Of a stretch of 64,000 nucleotides of DNA, positions 33,691 to 43,700 are shown in pieces (the first letter of the stretch is position 1; each line of letters opens with the position of its first letter). Position numbers and translations under genes: made by a program. The notes beneath the pieces were generated by a model, which worked only from the letters and a program-made list of their open reading frames with translations, was not told the origin of the DNA and did not search any database. The stretch lies in the NCBI GenBank assembly GCA_022494885.1, contig JAGVSM010004227.1:47596-111595 (forward strand), written 5' to 3'. Origin of the DNA: Micrasema longulum. Lineage: Eukaryota; Arthropoda; Insecta; Trichoptera; Brachycentridae.

Positions 33691-33930
33691 TTGTAAAATG
33701 GCTGAAAAATATTCCATTTGACGCAATTTAAACCCATTTTGAAATGGATATTCGGTCCGTGGTTTTATTAAATTAGAAATGTCAAAGTTGAGCAAAATCA
33801 TTACTCCAAATACCATAAATTATTTTGTTTTGTGAACTGACGACAATAATTTATTTCGCAGAAGGGCAGTAACGTATTTCTGATGTGAATACCAATATAA
33901 GCATCATAGTCATTAAATTAATTCAATATA
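33691..33930. other. Intergenic stretch, possibly continuing the repeat
   Basis: No gene. The part after 33690 has no match in copy 2. Confidence 0.3.
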
Positions 33931-33934
33931 AGTT

Positions 33935-34640
33935 TTAACATATTACAACAGAGATGGAGAGCATTTTAAATTAAGAAGGAAATAAGATTTTATCACAGTA
34001 TTTGAGTTTGTCCAAATGTTCGGGAGTCATTAAGATTAACAAATTACAACAGGGGTGGAGAATATTGTTTTCAGGCGTTGCCTAGTATGTGAAATAATTC
34101 AGTCAGATGAATCTCTTCACAACAATAAAGGTTTCAGCTCTTTTTTTTATTATTTAAATCTTAAAGTAGGGCACACATATCATACATATTGTTATGTGTG
34201 TTCTAATAATAACATTGCAAATATATTTAATTTATGAATTGTTTATCATATATGTCTTGACCATTATTTTAAATTTTGATATGTTTTTTTCTTCATAAAT
34301 ATTTTTTTCTATTTCGTAATACTTTTTAATTGCTTTAAATAAAATTGAATTTTGTGACTTTGCCTTTTTCCTAAATGGAAGTCTAATTTTGTTCTTTTCT
34401 CTAGTATTGTGATCGTGTTCATTCTTTTGATTCACTTAAATCAACAAATGGAAGAATTGAAGAAATATGGATGTTCAAACATAAGTAAAATGATGAATGT
34501 TACACAGTGTGTAAAGTGGCCACTTGAACCAGCCAATGACAGGTCATAAGCCCTATAAATTCTTAGACTTCCATATTCTCTTATTTAAGGTATTCTCCAT
34601 CCCTGTTGCGATTTGTTAAGATTTTATCAATTCTCCGTGC
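33935..34640. repeat. RepA locus 8, interrupted
   Basis: Forward ends TATTACAACAGAGATGGAGA (33945) and ACAAATTACAACAGGGGTGG (34028), with the terminal module between them, then a reversed body from the palindrome (GGCGTTGCCT, 34076) to 34145 and again from 34435 to 34620. The segment 34146-34434 is foreign AT-rich sequence of unknown origin. Confidence 0.7.
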
Positions 34641-34734
34641 GATTGAAGAACAGATTATCTCAGGTTCTATGCACGCAGCAAAACACCAGAGATTTGACAT
34701 TTAAGAGAAAACGAAGAAAAATTAATATAACTAA

Positions 34735-34872
34735 AAAGGTAGAAACAAAAAAAAAACAAAAAAAATTTTGAAGGTGAATAGTGGGTTTTGAATGTTGGTC
34801 TAATTGGTGTCCTGACAAAAAGACGGGTCCGTCTCGAAACCGGTAGACATAGGGAAGTCAGTAAGTGGTTAT
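34735..34872 (+). repeat. PLE-like 3' module, copy 4
   Basis: TGGTGTCCTGACAAAAAGAC, GTCTCGAAACCGGTAGACAT, then AAGTGGTTATA. It ends exactly where the MITE at 34874 begins. Confidence 0.5.
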
Positions 34873-34873
34873 A

Positions 34874-35125
34874 CAGGGTGTTCTTTTAACCCTGTCACAT
34901 CCGAAACCACGATGATCAGTCTGAGCAAGAAGACATATTGGCACATTTGTCTAAGAGAAGGGGGGAGTCTGACACTGCGCCGCGCTCCCCTCACTTCTCC
35001 CCTGCAGAAGTAAGCAACCATTTGATTTTTTTAAAATTTTTTTTTTTAATTTTCTTTGTTCTAAATCTTCTTGTCCATACTGATCATCGTGGTTTCGGAT
35101 GTGACAGGGTTTAAAAAACACCTTG
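34874..35125. mobile_element. 252-bp mariner-type MITE
   Basis: Inverted ends of about 47 bp (CAGGGTGTTCTTTTAACCC...; right end inverse with three or four differences), then TCACATCCGAAACCACGATG and ATCAGT in both arms. TA flanks each side (34872-34873, 35126-35127). The CAGGGTGTT start and TA duplication fit Tc1/mariner. The interior has a G/C-rich patch and poly-T; no ORF. Confidence 0.85.
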
Positions 35126-35127
35126 TA

Positions 35128-36094
35128 TATAAATATTTAATAACATTTAGTAAAAAATATATTTAAATTTACATTTTTGAATTTCCGCAAAAACGCTAAA
35201 TTGTTTTGGCCACGCCCTTTATACGTCACGATTCGCAATAAAGTTTGACGTTTAATCATTCCAATACCTGATTTGTATGAAGAGACCGTTGTATATTATT
35301 TCAACCGCGTTTATTTACATAAGTGATTTTAAAACTATTTTTCGTGTCTGGAAGAAAAGGCTATTTATTATATACATGCGACCTAAGCTAATTACAACAA
35401 ATTATGAATACTTTACTGTATAATACCCAGATGCACAACGAATATAATATAATTGACAACGTCAAAATCTTTTGTAAAAAACATTGAGACGAAATTGAAT
35501 TTTTACATTATGAGTGTCACGATCAATCATGTCGCGGTTTTGCATAAACGTATTTTTTTACAATTTTACTAAAAAAATGTAAATGATTTTTTTTTCACTG
35601 TACCCGTGTCGTTTTTTGAAGAACAATCAATTGTTCTAAATTCATTTTACATATTTTTATTGGTAATTCGTAGCTTGTGATATTTCCCAATTGGCTGAGA
35701 AAGATGTTTAATGTACTATTTTGAGAATAAATTATTTATTTGACTTCTTGTCTCTAAACGGCAAACTATATATCTTTTAAACTTTTGATTATGTGTGTAT
35801 ATTTTCATATACTTAATTATTAAATAATTGTAATACTATTGTACTTCATTGTTTTATTTTTATTTTTGCATACATTTATTTTTTCGCATTTATATACGTT
35901 TTGAACTTTTATTTAAGCACCCAATGACAACTTCCTGGCAAAGCGGTTTGTCGGAACTTAGGTACATACGTTTTCTGTAAATATTTGTTTTTTTTTTTAG
36001 TAAAGAATGTTTACAAAAAATTGTATGCCCATCATTACAATATTAAATAGGAGGATAAGTTTCTTGTTAAAATCAATCAATTAAATTGTTTTCA
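35128..36094. other. Gene-free AT-rich stretch
   Basis: Nothing coding. A TGAGAATAAATTATTTATTT word at about 35721 could be a LINE tail. Confidence 0.4.
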
Positions 36095-36096
36095 TA

Positions 36097-37108
36097 GAAT
36101 TAAGAATAGTCCGGAAGCCGCATACGCGCATCAGACATAAGGCGACTAAACTACTCTTAAAGGAGTAGTTTTACGTTTTGACCCATTAGTTTCTTTGAGT
36201 ATATTTGTAGATGTGGCTCAACTCCCGATTTGAATTAAACTATGCCATATTGTGTCGTTTTAAAGAGTAGAAATACTGCATGTAATGAAAAAGAAACAGG
36301 ATGGGATCACATTTTATTTGTATGTAGCAAATGCATGTATAAGTAGCAAATGCATTACTTAAAAATTTTATTATTCTATCTGTCAGATTGACAAAGAAAA
36401 CAAAATGAACATTTTGTCAGTTTTACCAGGGTATTTATTTATTTATTTATTTTATTTTTGCACCACAACAGGCCAGGAGGCCCAATTACAGCGGTGAATT
36501 ACATCACAGAACACCCAGGCTTGAGAAAAATCACATATATTTTTTTTGTGTTCTCACCGGGAATCGAACCCGGAACCTTCCGTCTGTGAGTCAAGCGTCT
36601 TGACCACTACACCACGGAGGCCGCCAAATTAGTCAAATTTTTTACGCTACTTTGCTAATCTAATGAGAGAACTAGTAAAAATTGAACCTCTTGGATAGAA
36701 CAACGCCGTGGTGAACATTTGACCTACATTATCTTCAAAATATCAAATATTAATTTACATGACATAAAAATATCCGTCTTATGCAAAATATATATATATT
36801 TTTTTTAAAGTTAAAAGTTCATGAATTCAATTACTCTTATTAAATGACCCTTTACTTCTCTATTCTGTTGTGTCAATCAATTTTTCCGGGTGTGTAATAA
36901 AACTTTTAAAAAATCAACAAATCGCTTTTTTTCAAGAAATAAAATGATCTTATATTTGTGTTATGATTATATTTTTCGCGATCTGGCAACAATACGCGGA
37001 GATTTCACGCATGTGCGTGGCGAAAGTGGGGCAAATTGAGGGGTTTTTTGGACACAGTCCGATGTATTCAAATATGATTATGCGCTCCTTCTGGACTATT
37101 CTCTGGTT
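36097..37108. mobile_element. Type T TIR element with nested SINE
   Basis: Inverted relative to 18241-19007. Left end GAATTAAGAATAGTCCGGAA after TA (36095-36096), right end CCTTCTGGACTATTCTCTGG. Contains ACTACTCTTAAAGGAGTAGT near 36151. Length is 1012 bp, of which about 190 bp is the alpha SINE at 36433-36625. The 72- and 107-residue frames at 36950-37286 cross its right end and are not genes. Confidence 0.75.
36433..36625 (-). repeat. SINE family alpha, copy 3, nested in type T
   Basis: Minus-strand head GGCCTCCGTGGTGTAGTGGT, perfect T arm CCGGGTTCGATTCCCGG, tail (TAAA)n at 36433-36455. The type T copy at 18241 has the empty site (CCAGGGTAGTCAATTTTT read inverted), so the insertion is directly visible. 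Confidence 0.9.
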
Positions 37109-37110
37109 TA

Positions 37111-38215
37111 AATTTATTTCAACAGAGAGGGAAAAATTATTGAGAAGGGAATATGGAAGTCTAGGCATTTACAGGGCTTATGACCTGTCATTGGCTGGTT
37201 TAAGTGGCCACTTTACACACTGTGTAACATTCACCATTCTGCCCATGTTTGAACATCCACATTTCCTCAACTCTTCCATCTGTTGACTTTTGTGAAGTGA
37301 AAGAGCTGAAACCTTTATCACGTGGGTGAGATTCATCCGGCTGAACCAAATCACCTACTAGGCAACGCCTGAAACAATTTTCCAATTTTTATACTTCTTC
37401 TTTTACCAGGTAGTAATTCAACAATGTTTGATTATGTCCAAATGCTTGCAGACTGGCTGGATTTCCTCCCTAGGGAGTTGTTCATATTTAAAATTATTTC
37501 AACAGAGGGAAAAATTTTGAGAAGGGAATATGAAGTCTAGGCATTTACAGGGCTTATGACCTGTCATTGGCTGGTTTAAGTGGCCACTTTACACACTGTG
37601 TAACATTCACCATTCTGCCCAAGTTTGAACATCCACATTTCCTCAACTCTTCCATCTGTTGACTTTTGTGAAGTAAAAGAGCTGAAACCTTTATCGCGTG
37701 GGTGAGATTCATCCGGCTGAACCAAATCACCTACTAGGCAACGCCTGGAAACAATTTTCCAATTTTTATACTTCTTCTTTTACCAGGTGGTAATTCAACA
37801 ATGTTTGACCAAATGCTTGCAGACTGGCTGGATTTCCTCCCTAGGGAGTTGTTCATATTTAAATTTATTTCAGCAGAGAGGGAAAAAATTTTTGAGAAGG
37901 GAATTGGAAGTCTAGGCATTTACAGGGCTTATGACCTGTGTTGGCTGGTTTAGTGGCCACTTACACACTGTGTAACATTCACCCATTCTGCCCAAGTTTG
38001 AACATCCACATTTCCTCAGCTCTTCCATCTGTTGACTTTGGAAGTTCAAGCTTGGGCGAAATGAATGATATTAAGTGTAAAAGTAACCCTTAATTCAATA
38101 ATGGAATCATAAATATCTGAACCCTCTCCACTGAATAAATTTAAATATGAACAACTCTCTAAGGAAAAATCCAGCCAGTCTAACAAGCATTTGGACATAA
38201 TCAAACATTGTTGTA
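37111..38215 (+). repeat. RepA locus 9: tandem array of about 2.5 units plus inverted end
   Basis: CAACAGAGAGGG or a variant starts at about 37121, 37499 and 37870, and CAACAATGTTTG at 37419 and 37796 (spacing 377). Units are more alike here than in the 5.97 kb array, implying recent duplication. After the third body, 38110-38215 is the terminal module inverted (CCAGCCAGTCTAACAAGCAT). Confidence 0.85.
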
Positions 38216-38556
38216 TTCTCTGGTTGTTTTATTTTGTAAGTTGTCAGCATTTTAAATATTGAGAATAAATAAATTTACTAATGAGGGCAGCAACCTCCAG
38301 TGTCAATTACCTTCATGTAGCAGGGGGCGACTTGCTTGGCTGGGCCACTACTGCTGATGCCTCCCGAGAGCCTAATCCATATATGCCTACTTAACAAGGC
38401 GTCAATATGGCGTATGTACGCTCTATATTTATACAATATGTACATTCGCTATATGGAAGTTATATTTTCTTTATAAATTATTAATCAAGGAACTGAGTAT
38501 CAAGTTAATTAATAGTAAATAGAACGTACAGTACAACCATCATTACCAACTTAAAT
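38216..38556. other. Intergenic stretch, unassigned
   Basis: Includes a GC-richer patch at 38290-38370 (GGGGGCGACTTGCTTGGCTG) that I cannot assign. Confidence 0.35.
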
Positions 38557-38619
38557 ATCGGGTGTCTCAAAACCGACTTGAATTTTTTTAAATTAAAACA
38601 CATGCTGCAGTTGAATTTT

Positions 38620-38805
38620 GAGGGTGTTTTCTTTTTAATGGACACAAAGGTTACGTGTGGAACACAACAATCGATCAATGCCACCTTGGTTTTGTTGGCA
38701 AACTTTCACCCTCTTCCGAAATTTTCGATCAGATTTTGACTGACAAAGTTGTGTATGAATTTTGTCAATAACTCGTCGAATTCCCGTTTTGAGCGACGGA
38801 ATGAG
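38620..38805 (-). pseudogene. Mariner transposase, C-terminal part
   Basis: Minus frame SLKTGIRRVIDKIHTQLCQS, then FRKRVKVCQQNQGG, the final helices of a mariner-type transposase. It continues the protein that breaks off at about 40175. The break point corresponds to only a few residues of missing protein, which places the insertion between them. Confidence 0.75.
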
Positions 38806-38887
38806 GAACTTATACAAAAATTGTTTTTCTCGCGAGCGGTGTTTTAAAACAAGAACATTAAATTGTGCGGTAGAATTTCTTTAAAGT

Positions 38888-39092
38888 GTAAAAAATACAA
38901 AATATTTTAATAAAAACACACTACTTTGAATGACGTCACTGGTTCATATGAACCATCCAATGATTTGAGAGCTTTGAAGGATATCCAGTTTGGTCACCGT
39001 AAACGAACCAACCAGAATAACTGTCATAGAACAACCTCTGACGTCACACGTGGAGTTATTTCAGAAATACAAAACATTAAAAAAGCATAGCG
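38888..39092 (+). repeat. CRE-palindrome repeat, copy 2 left part
   Basis: Over 95% identical by eye to 33446-33650, including both TGACGTCA sites and GGTTCATATGAACC. It is cut at CATAGCGCTG by the LINE at 39093 and resumes at 40098 (ATAGATAAAAAATTTAAAAA). Confidence 0.75.
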
Positions 39093-40097
39093 CTGAGATA
39101 TTATATATTTTATACATTAATGATTTGTCACTGTACAATTTCAAGGGAAAAATTATTATGTATGCCGACGACATTGGACTATTCTATAAAAATCAAACAG
39201 ACGTATTAACAAACAATGACATAAACAAAGACCTAACTATGTTGACTAAATGGACAAACACAAACTTACTTACACTTAATGAAAAAAAATGCAATATTAC
39301 CCATTTTGAAACTAGAAAAAAATGTCATAAAGTAGATGCTTACATAAATAATGAACGACTTACTGAAATTGAACATGTTACATAAATACTTAGGACTAAC
39401 AATAGACAGACAATTAACATGGACAATTCATATCAACAATTTAATTAGCAAAGTGGCGACATTATCGAGTCTTTTTTTAAAAATCAAAAATTTGTTTCCA
39501 AAAACGGAAAAAATTCTAATGTATGAAGCCTATGTAAAAACTAAAATATGTTATACGCAACTACTATGGGGAGCAGGATATCAAAATGACATAAACAGAC
39601 TACAAAGACAACAAAATAAAATATTAAAGTTAGTATATGACCTTCCCTATTTAACTGCAACTAGAGAACTTTTTAAACAAACTAAGCAATTAAATATAAC
39701 TGAACTCTTTCAACTAGAATCATTAAAATTTATCCATAAATTAGCCACTAATGTAATTGTAGACGAAGAACTAAAACTAGTAAAAAATTATAGTCAACAT
39801 GGACATAATACGAAAATATCAGACAAATACCATAGACAACTTTCTAAAACAAGACAAGGACAATCAAGACTAATGAACCAGGGACTGAAATTATACAATA
39901 AACTACCAGACAAAACTAAACAAAATACTCAGACAAACTTTACAAAAGATGTAAAAAATATTATTTTGAACAACAGAGTATAAATGAAAAATGAATATAT
40001 TTTTTTATGTAAAATGAATGTTATAATCCGTTAGGGTTTATAAATAAATTTTCAAATAAAAAAAAAAAAATAAAAAAAATACAATAAATAAATAAAT
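39093..40097 (+). mobile_element. LINE, 5'-truncated, inserted into the CRE-palindrome repeat
   Basis: RT C-terminal half, a UTR of about 110 bases, and an A-rich end with (AATA)n near 40083-40096. It is the least decayed LINE coding piece in the window (one frameshift), so it is a relatively young insertion, and it is the innermost layer of the nest. Confidence 0.85.
39096..39983 (+). pseudogene. LINE reverse transcriptase (YADD) C-terminal half
   Basis: The first frame begins at ILYILYINDLSLYNFKGK, has the catalytic MYADDIGLFYK (Y-A-D-D at 39161-39172), then WTNTNLLTLNEKKCNITHF. A frameshift near 39375 moves to the next frame: KYLGLTIDRQLTWTIHINNL (primer grip), then WGAGYQNDINRLQRQQNKIL, and the C-terminal GLKLYNKLPDKTKQNT, with a stop at 39981-39983. 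Domain order is fingers/palm end, thumb, C-terminal tail of a Jockey/CR1-type ORF2. The endonuclease and RT motifs before Y-I-N-D are missing through 5' truncation. Inactive. Confidence 0.9.
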
Positions 40098-40174
40098 ATA
40101 GATAAAAAATTTAAAAAATAAAAATTGGCTTAGTTTAATATTCTATTAACAATTAATAAAAGAAAAAAAAGACA

Positions 40175-41046
40175 CTGAACTCTGTGGATTATTATCATAC
40201 ACTGTTTTTTTTAGAAACCTTTAAAAAAAGTCCAAAGGAGTCAGATCACACGATCTTGGTGGCCAATTACCTTCTCCCCGGCGCGAGATAACTCCTCCTG
40301 AAAATTTCGTCCGCAATAACTGCATTGTTTTTGACGCAGTTACATCATCTCGTTGAAACCATATTATCAACATCAATTCCATCCAATGCAGACCACAAAA
40401 AGTTAGTTAACATGTCGACCGGAAGTCCATTGACAGAAATTGAATTGCCGGTTGCATTCTCAAAAAAATACGGGTCAATGATTCCGCCAGTCCAAAATCC
40501 ACAACACACAGTCACACGCGGTGGGTGCAAAGCTGCTGATGGATAACTCGTGGGTTTTCAGTCTCCTAAATTCGACAGTTCTGCTCACTGACGTATCCAT
40601 CTTGTTAAAAATGCGCTTTATCGTTAAAGATCTTTTTTTCAATCAGCATCGACTTGTTGATGCACCATTATCCAAATGACAAATGTTCGGCGCTGCGCAT
40701 GGTCTGTTGGCTTTAGATGTTGTGTCAATCGAATCTTGTTAGCGTTCATGTGCAGGTCTTTTGTAAAAATTCGTTGCAAAGAGCTTCTAGAGCTATTTAA
40801 TTGTTAACAACAATGGCGAATGAAAGTGGGTGGGAGTTCGTGTACATTTCTCCAACTGCCGCAATGTTTTCAAGCGATCGACCAGTACGAAGACGCCCAC
40901 CTGCTTTAACACGCTGAAAGGAGCCAACGGCTTCAAATTTATTGATTAAACTCTCCACAACCGCTCCAGATGGTGCACAATGATGACCAAAAAATGTGCG
41001 ACATTTTCGAACCGTATCTGTAAAGTTCTCACCATTTCGCTGCATA
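40175..41046 (-). pseudogene. Mariner transposase, N-terminal and catalytic part
   Basis: Minus strand from a Met at 41046: MQRNGENFTDTVRKCRTFFG (helix-turn-helix start), GRLRTGRSLENIAAV, then in shifted frames LTQHLKPTDHAQRRTFV, KIFNDKAHF (first catalytic Asp), PPRVTVCCGFWTGGIIDPYF, WFQRDDVTAS (second Asp) and NWPPRSCDLTPLDFF (third Asp). The spacing from second to third Asp is 38 residues in this copy, near the D,D41D arrangement of rosa-type mariners, with a short deletion. Several frameshifts and stops, so no activity. The intact enzyme would cut and paste at TA. Confidence 0.8.
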
Positions 41047-41204
41047 ACTTAACCTCAAACATTGCTAATGGCAACTGCAAAATATCCGCGTTCCAAGTTT
41101 GACACAACGAAAATTATTCGAAACTCAAAATTGAAGTAGGTTTTGAGACACCCATTAGCAAGAAATGTTTTGTGTTTTTATCAATCAATTAAATTATTTT
41201 ATTT

Positions 41205-41290
41205 TGTACCAACATTCGGCTACCGCGCATGAAGTCTCATGTTCGACTCTCGAGGGATAACATGAAATATTTATTCCAATTATTTTCTAC
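41205..41290 (+). repeat. tRNA-like head fragment
   Basis: CGGCTACCGCGCATGAAGTC then CATGTTCGACTCTCGAGGG (B-box-like) and GATAACATGAAATATTTATT, like the head-body junction of SINE gamma relatives. Confidence 0.4.
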
Positions 41291-41404
41291 CGCAATGTTT
41301 AATTGCAAAGTTTCTAAGCAACACGTAACAGTTTTACAGAAGAACCAATTTAAGTTTTTTTGATAAAAAAAAAAAAACAACTTTGTTTTTAACTTTAATT
41401 TTTT

Positions 41405-41990
41405 TTTTTTTTTTAATTTCCACCGACCGGTTTCAAAGTAAACAAGCTTCTTCGTCATGGTTTACGTAACTAATTAATTAATTCCTATTTTATTTTTATC
41501 ATGTTAACTAAATACTACACGTGGACCCAATATATCAAGTATTTTTTTCTTACAGGGGTGGTAATTTGATATCAATATTTTCAAAGCTAGACAGGAGAGG
41601 ACTAAAAGAAATATTGTTTATTTGGTGATTATTATTTTTTTTCTTGTTATGAATCGCTTTTTTAATTTCTAAGAATTCTAAGTTGTCGAATTTTAATAAT
41701 TTATTGTCAACATGAACTTTTAATCCAGGGTCTTTATTGAAGTTATGATTATTTTCTATCAGATGATTAGCAAATTCAGAAAAAATATTATTATTTCAGC
41801 ACTTTAAGTGTTCTTTTACTCTAATATAAAAGTTTGTTTTAGTTTTTCCAATGTAGATTGAATCGCAATCATTACAATTTAATTGGTATATCCGAGATTT
41901 ATTATATTTATGGACTTTGTCTTTGTGATTTTTTAACAATTTTTCAATATTATTAGTTGTGTAGAAAGCAGGTTTAATGTTTGATGGGAA
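41405..41990 (-). mobile_element. Penelope-like element, 3' part
   Basis: GIY-YIG coding remnant followed on the minus strand by a 3' end with CATGACGAAGAAGCTTG and TTTGAAACCGGTCGGTGG, then a poly-A-like tract (poly-T on the plus strand). This is the anchor linking the other GAAACCGGT modules to Penelope-like elements. Confidence 0.75.
41555..41975 (-). pseudogene. GIY-YIG endonuclease domain of a Penelope-like element
   Basis: Minus-strand frame: KPAFYTTNNIEKLLKNHKDK, then SRIYQLNCNDCDSIYIGKTK (the Y-x-x-x-C-x-x-C...Y-I-G-K-T signature), NFYIRVKEHLKC (Arg and EH motif), an in-frame stop, FANHLIENNHNFN, LEFLEIKKAIHNKK and a C-terminal NIDIKLPPL before a stop. Penelope proteins have a reverse transcriptase followed by this nuclease domain, which nicks DNA for priming. 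The RT part is missing and there is a stop just after KEHLKC, so the copy is dead. Confidence 0.85.
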
Positions 41991-42289
41991 TTAGACAATT
42001 ATTTGGAAAAAATGTCATTTATAAAAAGAATCCGCCTCAATTGTTTTATTTTTCATTAACAAAAAAAAATCTCAAATATACCTATATATTATTTTGACAT
42101 GATCCCTACGTAATTTAAATTTAAAATTAAAATATGACATTTCTTATTTGTTGAAAAAAAACTTTCATTTGCTCTTCTGTAAAGTAGGCATACGTCGCGT
42201 AGGAACTTTTTCCTTTCCACCGTTGATATGTCAATGTAAGAAGTGTAGGTATGTTGTTGGTAACAACACATCTGCAGGCATACCTACAT
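41991..42289. other. Gene-free AT-rich stretch
   Basis: Nothing recognised. The 60-codon frame at 42089 minus lacks motifs. Confidence 0.35.
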
Positions 42290-42525
42290 ATCTGGGAAGC
42301 TCATTCTAGCTTAGAGCCCAACTCTACCTACCTGGGGTCGATTCCTGGCAATGTTGACGTGAAATATTGATTTTAGAGGTTCTTTGAACTGCAATATTTT
42401 ATTATTCCTGAACAGTCATCTAAAGCGTAGAATTTATCACCTTCCTTCATGTAACGGATAATCGAAAAACGCTAAATTTGTTTTACAAATTCAGCGCTCT
42501 ATGCACCACTGTGTGTAGAAAGGGG
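42290..42525 (+). repeat. SINE family gamma relative
   Basis: B box GGGGTCGATTCCTGG at about 42334-42348, a body with CTTCCTTCATGTAACGGATA, and the 3' words GCTCTATGCACCACTGTGTG shared in form with 48418-48437 and 56740-56760. Confidence 0.6.
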
Positions 42526-42930
42526 AATTATGATATACATTTAATGAGCTTTACAGTCCATTAAAAATAAATAATAAAAAATTAATCAAATAATGTTTCA
42601 TAGTCAAAAAACAACTTTTGCAACACCATACAGTTTGATATTTAAACTTGAGCATTTATTTTAAGGGTAACAAAGCATTTTCTTTTTCAGATTTGTCAGT
42701 TTACTAGTACATATTACCGAAAGGGCGTCAGTAGAGCTTTTAAACAAAAAGGCTTCGAAAGGATATAAATCGCTTTGAACTCCGGAATTTCGAAGTTCTG
42801 GAATTCTGAAAGTTAATGAATTGGAAATGAGAACTTTTTCAAACATAGTTATTAAACTGGAGAGTATCTTTATTGTTTGTTTGCCGCAAACGGTGAAATT
42901 AAATACATTTAAAATAAAACATAAAATGAT
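42526..42930. other. Intergenic stretch, unassigned ORF
   Basis: A 98-residue minus frame (42661-42957) has no match to any family I know and shows no signal peptide or strong motif. I do not call it a gene, but it is one of the few longer frames here not explained by a known element. Confidence 0.25.
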
Positions 42931-43095
42931 TCCGTGTACGCTCCCTAGTTGGAGCATATGGTATCCACAGACGGCGTCTAGGCCTGTCTGTCGGCTTCCA
43001 ACTTCTGTGCTTTGTTTAAGGTTTGTCAGGTGGTTCTGACATGAACTGCCAAAGAACTATAAGCAGTGGACGTTCAGAACGTCAAGAACCTGATG
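42931..43095 (-). repeat. Repeat zeta, copy 1
   Basis: Minus strand GGCATCAGGTTCTTGACGTT, GAACGTCCACTGCTTATAGT and CATATGCTCCAACTAGGGAG match 46306-46455 (plus strand). GC-richer than the neighbourhood. Probably part of a LINE 3' region, since copy 2 runs into the eta block. Confidence 0.55.
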
Positions 43096-43199
43096 CCTTG
43101 TTATATATATATTTGGGGCGAACTTTCAATCATTTTAATGTAATAACAAAATATAAAACATAGATTTTTGCGAATAATCATAATGACGTGTGGCGTTTA

Positions 43200-43385
43200 C
43201 TCTCAAAATAATTTTGAAGTTTTATTTCCATTTTTTTTTCTTTTAGATTTAAATCATTGTTTGTTTTATGTTTGAGAATTTACTTTGAATTACCGTGGTT
43301 CTACTTGTAAAAACTTGTCATTGGCTTATTTGTTTTGTTTTTTTTATATATGATAAATAAAGCTGTTGGTTATACAAATACAATA
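43200..43385 (+). mobile_element. LINE 3'-UTR-only copy, sister of 47800-47960
   Basis: CTTTTAGATTTAAATCATTG, TTTGAGAATTTACTTTGAAT and GTCATTGGCTTATTTGTTTT match the UTR of the 47.4 kb LINE. Ends in GATAAATAAAG. Confidence 0.65.
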
Positions 43386-43511
43386 TACAATATTGTCAAG
43401 AGAAGTTGGATTTTCCTTGGTCTAGTGAAATTGATAAAAGTTTTTAAAATCTAAAGGACCAATACAATATTTTATAACATAAATAAGAACGTTTTAATTA
43501 ATTATATTATT

Positions 43512-43612
43512 AAACCAGCCAATGATAGGTCATAAGCCCTGTAAATGCCTAGACTTTTATATTTCCTTCTTAAAAATGTTTTCCCTCTCTGTTGCAACAA
43601 ATTTAATTATAA
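43512..43612 (-). repeat. RepA fragment, locus 10
   Basis: Reverse copy: AACCAGCCAATGATAGGTCA to CCCTCTCTGTTGCAACAAAT. Confidence 0.75.
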
Positions 43613-43624
43613 GTTAGTTCAAAT

Positions 43625-43700
43625 TCCAAAGATGAGGAAGTAACCTCGAAACCGGTCGACATACAACTCGAAAATTAAAGTGGTTTATACAAACTTATTA
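43625..43700 (+). repeat. PLE-like 3' module, copy 5
   Basis: AAGATGAGGAAGTAACCTCG, AAACCGGTCGACATACAAC, then AAAGTGGTTTATAC. It directly follows RepA locus 10. Confidence 0.45.

Larger units (their letters stand above)
38558..41155 (-). mobile_element. rosa-like mariner (Tc1/mariner), split by nested insertions
   Basis: Terminal repeats GGGTGTCTCAAAACCGACTT (left, 38560) and, inverted at the right, GGGTGTCTCAAAACCTACTT. TA on both sides (38556-38557 and 41156-41157). Transposase remnants on the minus strand flank an insert at roughly 38805-40172. Without the insert the element is about 1.2-1.3 kb, the normal mariner size. Confidence 0.8.

Noticed and set aside
41237..41458. 73-residue Lys/Phe-rich frame
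   Set aside because: Spans the poly-T/poly-A end of the Penelope-like element.
42661..42957. 98-residue minus frame as a possible host gene
   Set aside because: No recognisable motif, no splice or promoter support. Noted in the features as unassigned only.
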